Of a DNA stretch of 24,851 nt, positions 8,148 to 15,466 are shown piece by piece. The position numbers were made by a program, and so were the translations under genes. The stretch comes from a virus, in IMG/VR virus record IMGVR_UViG_3300002144_000204, positions 1-24,851 of that record, one strand, 5' to 3'. The number at the start of each line of letters is the position of its first letter. Within the stretch, counting starts at the first letter, position 1. The notes beneath the pieces were generated by a model. It did no database searches. It saw only the letters and a list, made by a program, of their open reading frames with translations, and was not told the origin of the DNA.

Positions 8148-9194
8148 TCACCTGTTATCCATTAAAAAATCTAAAAATGTTTTTTGGGGCATTCTAAGAA
8201 TAAATGAAGCGTTATCTTGCCAACCAAAAGATATTAAAATATCACCATTATCTGGGTGTACTGTCATACCTGTTACAAATTCAATACCGTAATCAGTGTT
8301 TGTAACGTGGTCATAGTATGTACCCATAAAATGGAAATTGTGAGACGCGTGTATTAGATTCCAATCATTATCCCAAATAACAATGCGGTGTGAATACTCA
8401 CCATCTTTACGGCCAAATGGATCTCTTAACAAATTTGTTTCGTGTATAAAAGCCATTCTTTGCTGATCATTAATTCTGATAACCTGTGATCCACCGCGGA
8501 AGTCTCTACCAAAAGGTTTACGCTCACCTTCTTCTACGAAAGCGTCTACAGTGGTTCCTTCTTCAATATCGAATTTAATAACTTGTGTAGGATTACACCA
8601 CTTAACAAAATGATATGGCATATCAATAACCGGCATCCAGTTCTTTTCACAGAAACTGCCATCGCCGTTTGGTGCTGGGATTGGGTGACGCGAGATTTCT
8701 GTCCATTGACCATCTACGAATTCAATATGACACAATTCCATGCGGCCTGTGCCTTTGCTATCATAGCAATCACGTCGGACCCCGCATAGATAAAGTTTAT
8801 CATCCCACTCAAATAAGCGGGCATCTTCTAAACCGATAAAGTTCCATGTTGGTTTACCTGTATCTAAAGCCATATCTATACGTTGTGCAGACTTCAAATT
8901 CAGACCAGCGTCTAACTCACACATAACATTGTGAGTTGTTAAAGTTACGTCATTTTCTGGATGAATATAAACAAGAGGTCCCCACTGATGTGGGAACTTC
9001 TTACCTTCGCTGTGATAAAGGATGTAGTTTATGTGTCGAATATTAAGAAGAATCTTCCCTTTGTAAGAGAAGATAGACGGATTCATAATGCCGGTTTCAT
9101 TTCCCAAAACCGATTGAGGTAATAAGACTGGGTGAAGCGAACCGCCTCTTTTTAAAGCCCAAGCTGCCAAACCACCTATATGCAGATCATGCAT
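8148..9194 (-). CDS. Five-bladed beta-propeller protein, glycoside hydrolase/phosphorylase-like (GH130/GH43-type)
   Basis: The 348-residue protein looks like a glycosidase-type five-bladed propeller: an early MNPSIFSYKGKILL blade, the GLEDARLFEWDDKLYL segment (121-136), EKNWMPVI (183-190), RGGSQVI (233-239) and YGIEFVTGMTVHPDNGDILISFG near the end. The arrangement, blade by blade, resembles GH130 mannoside phosphorylases and GH43 enzymes. I cannot be sure which residue acts as the acid, so it could also be a non-catalytic glycan-binding propeller. It has no signal peptide. A GGAG ribosome site is 8 bases before the ATG. It is the first gene of a three-gene overlapping set with the FkbM and nucleotidyltransferase genes. 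Confidence 0.65.
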   Translation of the reverse strand: MHDLHIGGLAAWALKRGGSLHPVLLPQSVLGNETGIMNPSIFSYKGKILLNIRHINYILYHSEGKKFPHQWGPLVYIHPENDVTLTTHNVMCELDAGLNLKSAQRIDMALDTGKPTWNFIGLEDARLFEWDDKLYLCGVRRDCYDSKGTGRMELCHIEFVDGQWTEISRHPIPAPNGDGSFCEKNWMPVIDMPYHFVKWCNPTQVIKFDIEEGTTVDAFVEEGERKPFGRDFRGGSQVIRINDQQRMAFIHETNLLRDPFGRKDGEYSHRIVIWDNDWNLIHASHNFHFMGTYYDHVTNTDYGIEFVTGMTVHPDNGDILISFGWQDNASFILRMPQKTFLDFLMDNR

Positions 9195-9251
9195 GTAAAA
9201 ACTCCATAATATAAATTGAACGTATATACTATATATTAATAGTAGCTGAGT

Positions 9252-9584
9252 TTAGTTCCAGCTAGGTGTAATAGTAAGTAATCTACTCTTTTCAACTCGT
9301 GTATTCAATTGCGCGTCAATGCGAGAAATCTCTTCACCAGCCATAGAATTTTCTACCCAAGCAATAACTTGCTCTTTGGTAACGTCGTTAACTGCGATAA
9401 AATCACTTAAGCTGACGTTAGTAGCATCTAAAACTGTGTATCCGAGATAACTCGCGCTCGTTCCATCTGTGTCTTCGGCTATTCTTTTCCACTGTACTTT
9501 CACAATAGCATTTTCTAAGAGAACATTGTTCTCGTTCAAGCTGTCGCTTAAGCCTAACTTTTTAATGCGCCAAGAATAATTCAC
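9252..9584 (-). CDS. Small conserved phage protein, paralogue of the next gene upstream
   Basis: This protein of 110 residues starts at a GTG (9584) with AAGGA about 6 bases upstream; no ATG fits. Its middle (LLENAIVKVQWKRIAEDTDGTSASYLGYTVLDATNVSLSDF) aligns by eye with the neighbouring 9607-9996 protein (LSNAVCQTYWKVTGTDENGNTGEFSGATPFTAATV), so the two are paralogues. From memory, proteins of this kind are common in T4-like cyanophages near structural genes. No function is known to me. A virion or assembly role is inferred from the late promoter in front of the pair. Confidence 0.65.
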   Translation of the reverse strand: MNYSWRIKKLGLSDSLNENNVLLENAIVKVQWKRIAEDTDGTSASYLGYTVLDATNVSLSDFIAVNDVTKEQVIAWVENSMAGEEISRIDAQLNTRVEKSRLLTITPSWN

Positions 9585-9606
9585 GATAGATTCCTTTTAA
9601 AATTTC

Positions 9607-9996
9607 TTACTCAATCAAGCCAAGGCCAGGATCAGGTGTAATATCTTCTTCTACTGCCCAAGGCATCGCTTTATCGCTAACAGCAGTAATATCGATCATC
9701 TTTTGACATTGCATTTCAATATGAGCTTTATATGAAAGATCTGCATCGACTACTGCCGTGATCCAACCAAGAACGTTTGATTCTTGAAGGTCTGCGAAAT
9801 CAGTAAAGTTTGCAGCAGGAACAGTTGCAGCTGTAAATGGGGTAGCACCACTGAACTCGCCTGTGTTACCGTTTTCGTCAGTGCCAGTTACTTTCCAATA
9901 TGTTTGACATACTGCATTTGAAAGAGTAACGCCTTCAGCGTTAACTTCATCTTTTACTTTTACGCCTGTGACGCTATATGATAGTGTTAGTGCCAT
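9607..9996 (-). CDS. Small conserved phage protein (paralogue pair), probably late
   Basis: The protein has 129 residues from the ATG at 9996 (MALTLSYSVTGVKVKDEVN). The open frame reaches a TTG at 10023, but the ATG with an in-phase GGAG 9-10 bases upstream is the natural start. The core, with conserved Trp (YWKV, LGWI) and a G-T-D-E-N-G turn, recurs in the 9252-9584 protein. The C-terminus ends in an acidic Pro/Gly tail. Two exact late-promoter motifs lie 37 and 59 bases upstream, so it is expected to be abundant late in infection. Confidence 0.68.
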   Translation of the reverse strand: MALTLSYSVTGVKVKDEVNAEGVTLSNAVCQTYWKVTGTDENGNTGEFSGATPFTAATVPAANFTDFADLQESNVLGWITAVVDADLSYKAHIEMQCQKMIDITAVSDKAMPWAVEEDITPDPGLGLIE

Positions 9997-10032
9997 TTTG
10001 ATTTTCTCCGTTAATTTAACCAAAGTTATTTT

Positions 10033-10040
10033 TATTTATA
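10033..10040 (-). promoter_or_regulatory. T4-type late promoter
   Basis: Exact TATAAATA on the minus strand, 37 bases before the ATG at 9996, in the intergenic gap 9997-10091. Confidence 0.7.
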
Positions 10041-10054
10041 CGTTACTATGATTC

Positions 10055-10062
10055 TATTTATA
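10055..10062 (-). promoter_or_regulatory. Second T4-type late promoter
   Basis: A second exact TATAAATA on the minus strand, 15 bases upstream of the first. Tandem late promoters would raise transcription of the 9607-9996 and 9252-9584 genes. Confidence 0.55.
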
Positions 10063-10091
10063 TGAATTAGCCACTGTGTGCAGAATCATGT

Positions 10092-10325
10092 TTAGCCAAT
10101 CAGTTTATCGTTGTTGTTATCAATAAACTTCTCTTTAATGTCGTATACTAATTCATGTTTTATCATACCGATAATAGTATTAGTAAGCTTTACTTCACCT
10201 TGAAGGTATCTTATTTTTTGTTGTATTTCTTCTAGCTCTTTGAGATAGTACTCAATTTCTTTTTCTTTTCTTAATTTTTGCTCAATAACCTCAGTTATTA
10301 GTATTAGTCTGGCAGAATTAGACAT
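10092..10325 (-). CDS. Short coiled-coil protein, unknown
   Basis: The 77-residue protein is highly charged, and its middle (about residues 12-50; KLRKEKEIEYYLKELEEIQQKI) is a strong coiled-coil heptad region. AAGGAT precedes the ATG by 7 bases. It follows the 2OG oxygenase gene by 3 bases and so is probably cotranscribed with it. No family recognised. It could be a small oligomeric accessory protein. Confidence 0.55.
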   Translation of the reverse strand: MSNSARLILITEVIEQKLRKEKEIEYYLKELEEIQQKIRYLQGEVKLTNTIIGMIKHELVYDIKEKFIDNNNDKLIG

Positions 10326-10328
10326 AAT

Positions 10329-10889
10329 TTATCCTTTATACAAATAAAGATCAACAGGAATACAAATTCTCAATTTAGAATAGTACGGATTAACATGATG
10401 ATATGTAAAACTTGGAAAAATCATGTAATCTCCAGTTTGCGGAGTATGCTTAAATCTCTGAAACATTGGTTCGAATTCTTCGTCATACCCTCTATTAGCG
10501 TTTGATCTTGGATCAGAAAATACGATATCACCACCTGATTTTTGATCTTCGGCCATAACATAAAACACTGCAGACAAATGAGCCCCAGAATGATTATGAA
10601 TAGTCATACTGTAATCTTTTCCGTGGCCAGTAATCCAGCCTTTCATTTCATGATTATTCCAATCAGTTATTTCTTTATTAATAGTTTCTTTTAAATAAGA
10701 GTTAAATTGATTGTAAACTAATTCTTTGAATAACTGCATTACGTCAGAATCGTCGTCAAATATATTGCAACCATCTACTTCAGCATCTAAATCATGCAAG
10801 TCGTAATTTGTAAATATGTGTTCAACAAGACCGCCAATTTCAAATTTACCACTGCCAAACATTGTTGGCCACTGTGGTGTCATTTTCAT
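10329..10889 (-). CDS. 2-oxoglutarate/Fe(II) oxygenase (Oxy_5-type)
   Basis: The 186-residue protein has the core of the 2OG-FeII_Oxy_5 family: an HNHSGAHLSAVFYV metal segment (H98, H100), SGGDIVFSDPR, then DYMIFPSFTYHHVNPY with a distal His (H164/H165) and LRICIPVDLYLY with R174 as the likely 2OG-binding arginine. Such enzymes hydroxylate proteins or small molecules. The segment DPRSNANRGYDEEF is nearly the same as in the 16417-16878 protein on the other strand, so the two are close paralogues. A GAGGAG ribosome site precedes the ATG, and an exact late promoter is at 10924-10931. It may belong functionally to the plus-strand modification cluster although it is transcribed divergently. Confidence 0.82.
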   Translation of the reverse strand: MKMTPQWPTMFGSGKFEIGGLVEHIFTNYDLHDLDAEVDGCNIFDDDSDVMQLFKELVYNQFNSYLKETINKEITDWNNHEMKGWITGHGKDYSMTIHNHSGAHLSAVFYVMAEDQKSGGDIVFSDPRSNANRGYDEEFEPMFQRFKHTPQTGDYMIFPSFTYHHVNPYYSKLRICIPVDLYLYKG

Positions 10890-10923
10890 AATAATCTCCT
10901 CATAATGTATATATTGCTACCTA

Positions 10924-10931
10924 TATTTATA
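10924..10931 (-). promoter_or_regulatory. T4-type late promoter (leftward)
   Basis: Exact TATAAATA on the minus strand, 35 bases upstream of the oxygenase ATG at 10889, in the divergent region between the two gene blocks. Confidence 0.68.
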
Positions 10932-10943
10932 CACATTTTTGTG

Positions 10944-10972
10944 TTGACATTTTGGTCTGAGTATGTTATTAT
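10944..10972 (+). promoter_or_regulatory. Sigma70-like promoter (rightward)
   Basis: TTGACA at 10944-10949, a 17-base spacer and TATTAT at 10967-10972 give a near-consensus host-type promoter about 32 bases upstream of the first gene of the plus-strand cluster. It could drive the long overlapping operon early in infection. Confidence 0.58.
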
Positions 10973-10977
10973 AAATA
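10970..10977 (+). promoter_or_regulatory. T4-type late promoter (rightward)
   Basis: Exact TATAAATA on the plus strand, sharing bases with the -10 element of the sigma70-like promoter. If both work, the cluster can be read by host-type and late polymerase from nearly the same place. Confidence 0.55.
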
Positions 10978-11004
10978 TATATTACAGCACAGCATGAGGT
11001 TTAG

Positions 11005-11472
11005 ATGAATTTTCAACAGTTTGAAGAATTTCTATTATCAGATAAATGCTATGACGAACACGATGTATCTATTATTGATACAGACGGGCTTCAACACTAT
11101 ATTGAAGCAGCTGAGCACTTCGAATATCAAACTAAAATGACGAGATATTTGGCAGAACAAAAAGTAACTATTAAAGTTGAACAGATGGAAAACCACTGGA
11201 AGTTTAATGATCGTACAATCCATATGTTTTATAACCCAAAGAACGGTCCAACGTTTAGCGAGCACACAGATCCAATTGATGTTATTATTGAATGCAAAGA
11301 CGGTATTAAATACGTAGAAGTAGAAGGCAAGAAAATTGACTTACTTCCAAACGAACGACTACATATTCCAGCAGGAACATTTCACAAAGCATTAAACTAT
11401 GAAAAGGCATTGGTGATATCACATGGCATTAGCGACACAGAAACACTTGAGCGTTTACGTAAAGACGACTGA
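11005..11472 (+). CDS. JmjC/cupin-like 2OG-Fe(II) oxygenase candidate
   Basis: The protein has 155 residues. The C-terminal half has a cupin barrel pattern: HMFYNPKNGPTFSEHTDPIDVII with an HxD pair (H87, D89), a GIKYVEVEG strand, then LLPNERLHIPAGTFHKAL with the distal His H127. HxD...H with an IPAGTFH segment is the layout of JmjC-type protein hydroxylases related to ribosomal oxygenases, though this protein is short and lacks their C-terminal dimer domain. It may oxidise a side chain of the peptide substrate or bind a small molecule. It opens the plus-strand cluster behind a promoter region, and the next gene starts 50 bases before its stop. Confidence 0.66.
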   Translation: MNFQQFEEFLLSDKCYDEHDVSIIDTDGLQHYIEAAEHFEYQTKMTRYLAEQKVTIKVEQMENHWKFNDRTIHMFYNPKNGPTFSEHTDPIDVIIECKDGIKYVEVEGKKIDLLPNERLHIPAGTFHKALNYEKALVISHGISDTETLERLRKDD

Positions 11473-12430
11473 AACATGCAACTTAAATTGCTCTCATTGT
11501 TTTACGTCAGGCACTAACGGCGCTAAAATCTATTTTGATCCAGTGCGAACCGCAAATTGGGTTAATCAATTAGATCGAGATACAATTTTTTATGAATTTC
11601 ATGGCGGCGAGCCTATGCTTGCTTCTGTCGAATCGATGATGAAGTTTGTTGAACTAACAAAAGGTGAAGGTGTAGAATACGGTACAACTACAAACCTTGT
11701 ATATAAGTTAACAGATGAAAAGCTAAAGTTCTTTGATGAGGTTCTTAACAAAAGAATTGGCACATCGTGGGATCCTACAATTAGATTTACTAATGAAAAG
11801 CAAAGACAGTTGTGGGAAGACAATGTTAAATTACTTATTGCTCGCGGTTACACTATTAAAGTCTTTGTTAGTCTAAGCAAAGATGTTGTTAATATGGAAC
11901 CAAGAGATATTGTATCTTACATGGAAGATCTCGGTATTCAAGAAATTGATTTCGAACGCATCACTATGGATGGAAACGCTAAAGGTAAAATGTGGCCATC
12001 TAACATTGAGTTAGACGAATGGTTTGTGAAATACCACTCTCAGGTTGAATCTAGAGATGGAATTTATCATGTAATTATGGAAAATATCTATGCTAAATTT
12101 GAGGATAACAACCCATCCCGCGGCACATGGTGTAGAGACTGTGAGCAAAAGCTACTAACTATTAACGCAAATGGATCTATAGCAGGATGTCCTAACACTG
12201 CTCCTATTAACGCATATGGTCATATTGATACTCCAGCAAGTGTAGTCATGAAATCAAACGGACGCTGCGGTGTTATTATAAAAGAACTAAACAGAAATCC
12301 TGCGTGTTATGAATGCCCAGTCTTTGATGTGTGTGGTTCTGATTGTCACCAATTAGAATGGGAAGGCGACATATGTCCGTCTCCTAAGACCCTAATGATG
12401 CAATTAAAAAATGAATATAAATATAAATAA
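11423..12430 (+). CDS. Radical SAM protein with SPASM domain (peptide-maturase-like) 1
   Basis: The 335-residue protein has the radical SAM motif CNLNCSHC (C19, C23, C26), the HGGEP motif (60-64) and a C-terminal SPASM-type array: C237, C240, C256, then C295-x2-C298-x5-C304-x3-C308 and C318. SPASM radical SAM enzymes modify ribosomally made peptides and proteins by C-C, C-S or C-O bond formation. The gene overlaps the cupin gene by 50 bases. It lies immediately before the CHxS-repeat protein, the classic position for a maturase next to its substrate. A TTG at 11447 is an alternative start but has no better ribosome site. Its last codons contain two late-promoter motifs that serve the next gene. 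Confidence 0.9.
   Translation: MALATQKHLSVYVKTTETCNLNCSHCFTSGTNGAKIYFDPVRTANWVNQLDRDTIFYEFHGGEPMLASVESMMKFVELTKGEGVEYGTTTNLVYKLTDEKLKFFDEVLNKRIGTSWDPTIRFTNEKQRQLWEDNVKLLIARGYTIKVFVSLSKDVVNMEPRDIVSYMEDLGIQEIDFERITMDGNAKGKMWPSNIELDEWFVKYHSQVESRDGIYHVIMENIYAKFEDNNPSRGTWCRDCEQKLLTINANGSIAGCPNTAPINAYGHIDTPASVVMKSNGRCGVIIKELNRNPACYECPVFDVCGSDCHQLEWEGDICPSPKTLMMQLKNEYKYK
12416..12429 (+). promoter_or_regulatory. Overlapping pair of T4-type late promoters before the CHxS-repeat gene
   Basis: TATAAATA occurs at 12416-12423 and again at 12422-12429, inside the last codons of the radical SAM gene. They end 29 bases before the ATG of the 12459-13043 gene, as expected for late start sites. This suggests the substrate protein is made late and at higher level than its enzymes. 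The codons spelling it (Tyr-Lys-Tyr-Lys-stop) are simple, so chance is possible. Confidence 0.62.
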
Positions 12431-12458
12431 TGGAAAGAACACTCGGAGTTAGTATAAC

Positions 12459-13043
12459 ATGGTATCATTAACAAATAATGTCAGCAGATCAAACACCCGG
12501 CAAAGGTGGGAAGATTATGTTGCAGACGCTGCTCGTGGAGGTATTTCGTGGGGACTTAATAATAAGCCGTTTCCTCAAGCGCCTAATAGCTGGTTTGGCG
12601 GTAATTACAACTCACCCCCAGCGAGAAGTTCTTATGCTGATGATAATACCCTCGGAAGTTCTGGTGGATTGATTACTGCGTCTACGCTCCGTAATGGTTT
12701 GGTTGCTGCTACTACTAACTGGACTCACCTGCGAAATATGAATGCACGAAGATATTTTAATAGCCAAGGCACAAATTATCTTCAAATTAACGTAACAGCA
12801 AAAGCATATCAAACTACAGCTGTTAGAGAAAACATTGCAGCGCCTGCTATTCCAACTAATGGGCCAAACGCGGGTAATCTGATTACTGCTGGCTCAGACG
12901 CTAGTAATACCGGTATCGAAGAATACTTTGCTAGATTGCGCAGTGCATATTATACAAAAAGAGATAGTGCATATCCTCGGTATGAATATACGTGCCATTA
13001 TAGTTGCCACTATAGTTGCCATTCCTCGAGAGGACGTAGATAA
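12459..13043 (+). CDS. CHxS-repeat protein: putative peptide-modification substrate / late virion protein
   Basis: The 194-residue protein has a hydrophilic body rich in Asn, Ser, Ala and Arg (residues 1-172) and a sharply different tail: YEYT, then CHYS, CHYS, CHSS (179-190) and RGRR. The only cysteines are the three in these repeats (C179, C183, C187). A terminal short repeat of Cys, His, Tyr and Ser next to radical SAM/SPASM genes is the layout of RiPP-type precursors. The His-Xaa-Ser repeat (HxsA) proteins matured by paired radical SAM enzymes are the closest known parallel. The length and composition of the body argue for a structural protein whose C-terminal tip is modified rather than a small secreted peptide. 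GGAG lies 10 bases before the ATG, and two late promoters lie upstream. The next gene overlaps its stop by one base (TAATG). I recognise no named family. Confidence 0.75.
   Translation: MVSLTNNVSRSNTRQRWEDYVADAARGGISWGLNNKPFPQAPNSWFGGNYNSPPARSSYADDNTLGSSGGLITASTLRNGLVAATTNWTHLRNMNARRYFNSQGTNYLQINVTAKAYQTTAVRENIAAPAIPTNGPNAGNLITAGSDASNTGIEEYFARLRSAYYTKRDSAYPRYEYTCHYSCHYSCHSSRGRR
12993..13028 (+). repeat. Three 12-base tandem units encoding Cys-His-Xaa-Ser
   Basis: The units start at 12993, 13005 and 13017. The first two differ by one silent base in the His codon (CAT/CAC), and the third keeps TGCCAT and diverges in the last two codons. They spell CHYS, CHYS, CHSS. The near identity suggests recent duplication of the unit. 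Confidence 0.85.
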
Positions 13044-13789
13044 TGATAAAAAATACAGTGGCTCCTATTCCTATTGAGTTGCTCAAGGAATATTTTAGTG
13101 ATGATACTATTGTTTTCAATATTGATTACGCCGAAAGTATTTTAAAAGGTGATAAGCTTATAACATATTTGAGCAATTTAGATGTTCCTTCTAAATTAAC
13201 TGGATGGGACAAAGTATCAACTGTAGATAAGTTCTCTTTTATTAAAGATTACATGAATGCAAAGTTGGTTATTAAAAACTATGAATTAGAAGCGTGTGTT
13301 CTACAGATTTTATTTGAGCTGTCTTACTTAGAATTTTTTGTTAGATACGAGTGTGAAGATATTCTAACACGCGAAGAGATTTGTAGTTTCTGCGAAGATA
13401 ATCAAGATCTAATACAAACATGGTTGACTATGCTAGCAAGTTGTTCTCTATACGCGTTAACAACAGTAGGTGAAGATAATGACTTATGTGATTTGATATC
13501 GAAAGAATTTGAAACAATAGACGATTACGACTACTGTGGTGTAAACTTCGTGATGTTATTTAGACATGAGATCATACAAGAACTATTAAGTGCTGATCGC
13601 GAAGTATATTATTTCGAGAAACAGTTTAACGAGCCAATGTTTAAAGGGCAAGACCTATTTACATTTTGGAACCATGAAAACAATACGATGGCAATCATTA
13701 CGTGGGGTATCTCATCAGGAGAGATTCTGCATGACGAGTTTTCCGCTAATATAGAAAAAGGACTGGACAATGTTTCTGCTATTCGATAG
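13043..13789 (+). CDS. Unknown protein coupled to the CHxS-repeat gene
   Basis: I do not recognise this 248-residue acidic protein. It is predicted mostly helical (LELSYLEFFVRYECEDIL, TREEICSFCEDNQDLIQTWL), with five or six scattered cysteines and no CxxC pair, signal peptide or membrane helix. The C-terminal part (YYFEKQFNEPMF, AIITWGISSGEIL) looks more globular. It starts in the TAATG overlap with the putative substrate gene, so the two are probably made together. A role as chaperone, scaffold or recognition subunit for the modification is a guess based on position only. Confidence 0.6.
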   Translation: MIKNTVAPIPIELLKEYFSDDTIVFNIDYAESILKGDKLITYLSNLDVPSKLTGWDKVSTVDKFSFIKDYMNAKLVIKNYELEACVLQILFELSYLEFFVRYECEDILTREEICSFCEDNQDLIQTWLTMLASCSLYALTTVGEDNDLCDLISKEFETIDDYDYCGVNFVMLFRHEIIQELLSADREVYYFEKQFNEPMFKGQDLFTFWNHENNTMAIITWGISSGEILHDEFSANIEKGLDNVSAIR

Positions 13790-14927
13790 AGTTTACGTAA
13801 AGTACGACTTTATGATGGACAACAATACTGATAACCTACTTTGCTCTCCAAACATTCCGAGTCTTATTTGGGATGAACTAGAAGCCATCCATACGAATAT
13901 GGGTGAACAAATGCACAGGGTAGATACCTACGAAGATCTTGTTGGTACCGCTGAAGTTGGCGCCTTAGATCGTAATGACGAACAAATCGTTATTCCTTAT
14001 CTTAATGACCTAGCATTCTTTGATGCTTTGTTAACAAAAGGCAAAGTAAATATTCACGTTGATACAATTGCATATGATAAGATCTTTTCTAAATTTTTAA
14101 AAATATTCTTTCCAGATATGTCAAGAGATGTTGCATGGAAAACATATAACATATTTAGAACATTCAGCCAAATGCTAAACACTACTAGTTTTGTATGGGG
14201 TGGAGCTGGCGAGCAACAACAAATCGATAATGCTGCTTCGTGGATACCTAGAACACAAACAGAATTTCTTAGTGTTTATGACAGCATATCACGAGATTTA
14301 GAAGATGCTGCGTATACTACTTTTATTGCTTCTGCTAAACAGAAAATTGGTATTGAGTTTATGATTGCTAATAGACTAGCTGGCGACGAAACCTACGACG
14401 TTTTTCTTGGCCAAAAGATGTATAAGCTTATGGTATCAAGAGTTAATGAAGAAGGTACGTTCTTAAAATCTACTTTGTTTAACAATATGTTCAGACCTTG
14501 GGTACAAACGGTGCTAGGCGTTACTGTAGACGCAAGTAATGACTTATTAGATCTTAAAGATACTAATGATAAAACACGTTGGTTGTTTGATGACGATGAG
14601 AAATATTTTACACCAGATTATCAGACAAGACATCCAAACATTCGATTTAGTGATATCCGTACCGCAATGATAGCTTCTATTACAGAGGATGTTACTCCTC
14701 AAGAAGAAGCGCTTACAGATCAGATGATGAATTTTGTTCATGATAATGTTTCAGTACAAAACTTTACGTCTGCTAATATCACAACCATATTAAACACTGA
14801 TAAAACTTACTTAGGACCATCTGTATTTGAATGCGAAGATAGAATTAAGGTTAACGCTTTGTTCTTAAGTTATATCTATAAGTTAGCTGTTGACGAAGAC
14901 GATGAGCTGAGTATATTTAGTCTATGA
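13770..14927 (+). CDS. Unknown conserved-looking protein, mostly helical
   Basis: The 385-residue protein starts MFLLFDRVYVKYDFMMDNN and has AAGGA 8 bases before the ATG, which overlaps the previous gene by 20 bases. It is acidic and helical, and I see no catalytic motif (no Walker, no radical SAM, no HxD...H set). Notable segments are WIPRTQTEFLSVYDSISRDL and KTYLGPSVFECEDRIKVN. With only a couple of cysteines it is unlikely to bind iron-sulphur clusters. It sits between the substrate-like gene and the first oxygenase/radical SAM pair and ends in an ATGA overlap. It may bind substrate or be a structural partner; the function is unknown. Confidence 0.6.
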   Translation: MFLLFDRVYVKYDFMMDNNTDNLLCSPNIPSLIWDELEAIHTNMGEQMHRVDTYEDLVGTAEVGALDRNDEQIVIPYLNDLAFFDALLTKGKVNIHVDTIAYDKIFSKFLKIFFPDMSRDVAWKTYNIFRTFSQMLNTTSFVWGGAGEQQQIDNAASWIPRTQTEFLSVYDSISRDLEDAAYTTFIASAKQKIGIEFMIANRLAGDETYDVFLGQKMYKLMVSRVNEEGTFLKSTLFNNMFRPWVQTVLGVTVDASNDLLDLKDTNDKTRWLFDDDEKYFTPDYQTRHPNIRFSDIRTAMIASITEDVTPQEEALTDQMMNFVHDNVSVQNFTSANITTILNTDKTYLGPSVFECEDRIKVNALFLSYIYKLAVDEDDELSIFSL

Positions 14928-15466
14928 TACAAAACTGCTATGAATCTTCGATATGGGTTAAACAATTTGATAATAGCAACGACTTCAATCAAGATGTTTT
15001 AAATATTACAAAAGCAATATCAGCTATGACTCCTGAGCCTGTAGCTGATCATAATGTTGATCTATGGGTGTCTGATAATATGCAGACTATTAGATCATAC
15101 TTTATAGAAGGCTTTAAAGATCTGTGTAGTCAGTATAATGAAACTCCTGACTTTGATATAGATTCAATGAATATGGTAAATCCTATGAAGCACGGCGACT
15201 TTAAGTCATGTCATAACCACGATGTTATCGACGCGTTCGGCGTGTATTATGTTAATGAATCAGATGAGGGCGGCAAGTTAAGATTATACGATCCAAGATT
15301 TCTTAGTAAGAAGTCATTTTCACAAGGTCCTTATATTGAGATAAAGCCACGAACTGGGCTTATGGTAATTGCACCATACTATGTTTGGCATGAGGTTACT
15401 CCATATCTAGGTAATGAAACCCGATACAGTTTAGTATGCAACATGGTATTTAATAATGTCACTTGA
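14924..15466 (+). CDS. 2-oxoglutarate/Fe(II) oxygenase (Oxy_5-type)
   Basis: The 180-residue protein shows the Oxy_5 core: SCHNHDVIDAFGVYYV (H97, H99), GGKLRLYDPR, PRTGLMVIAPYYVWHEVTPY with distal H156, and ETRYSLVCNM with R167 as the likely 2OG arginine. As in its relatives here, HNH replaces the usual HxD, so H97 or H99 with a nearby residue must make up the iron site. It would hydroxylate or desaturate a side chain. Its start overlaps the unknown 385-residue gene by 4 bases (ATGA), and the following radical SAM gene starts 11 bases before its stop. Confidence 0.82.
   Translation: MIQNCYESSIWVKQFDNSNDFNQDVLNITKAISAMTPEPVADHNVDLWVSDNMQTIRSYFIEGFKDLCSQYNETPDFDIDSMNMVNPMKHGDFKSCHNHDVIDAFGVYYVNESDEGGKLRLYDPRFLSKKSFSQGPYIEIKPRTGLMVIAPYYVWHEVTPYLGNETRYSLVCNMVFNNVT

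Noticed and set aside
12459-13043. Reading the CHxS protein as a metallothionein or cytochrome-type heme protein
   Set aside because: CHxS lacks the CxxCH heme motif, and three cysteines in 194 residues are too few for a metallothionein. A metal-binding tail is still possible.
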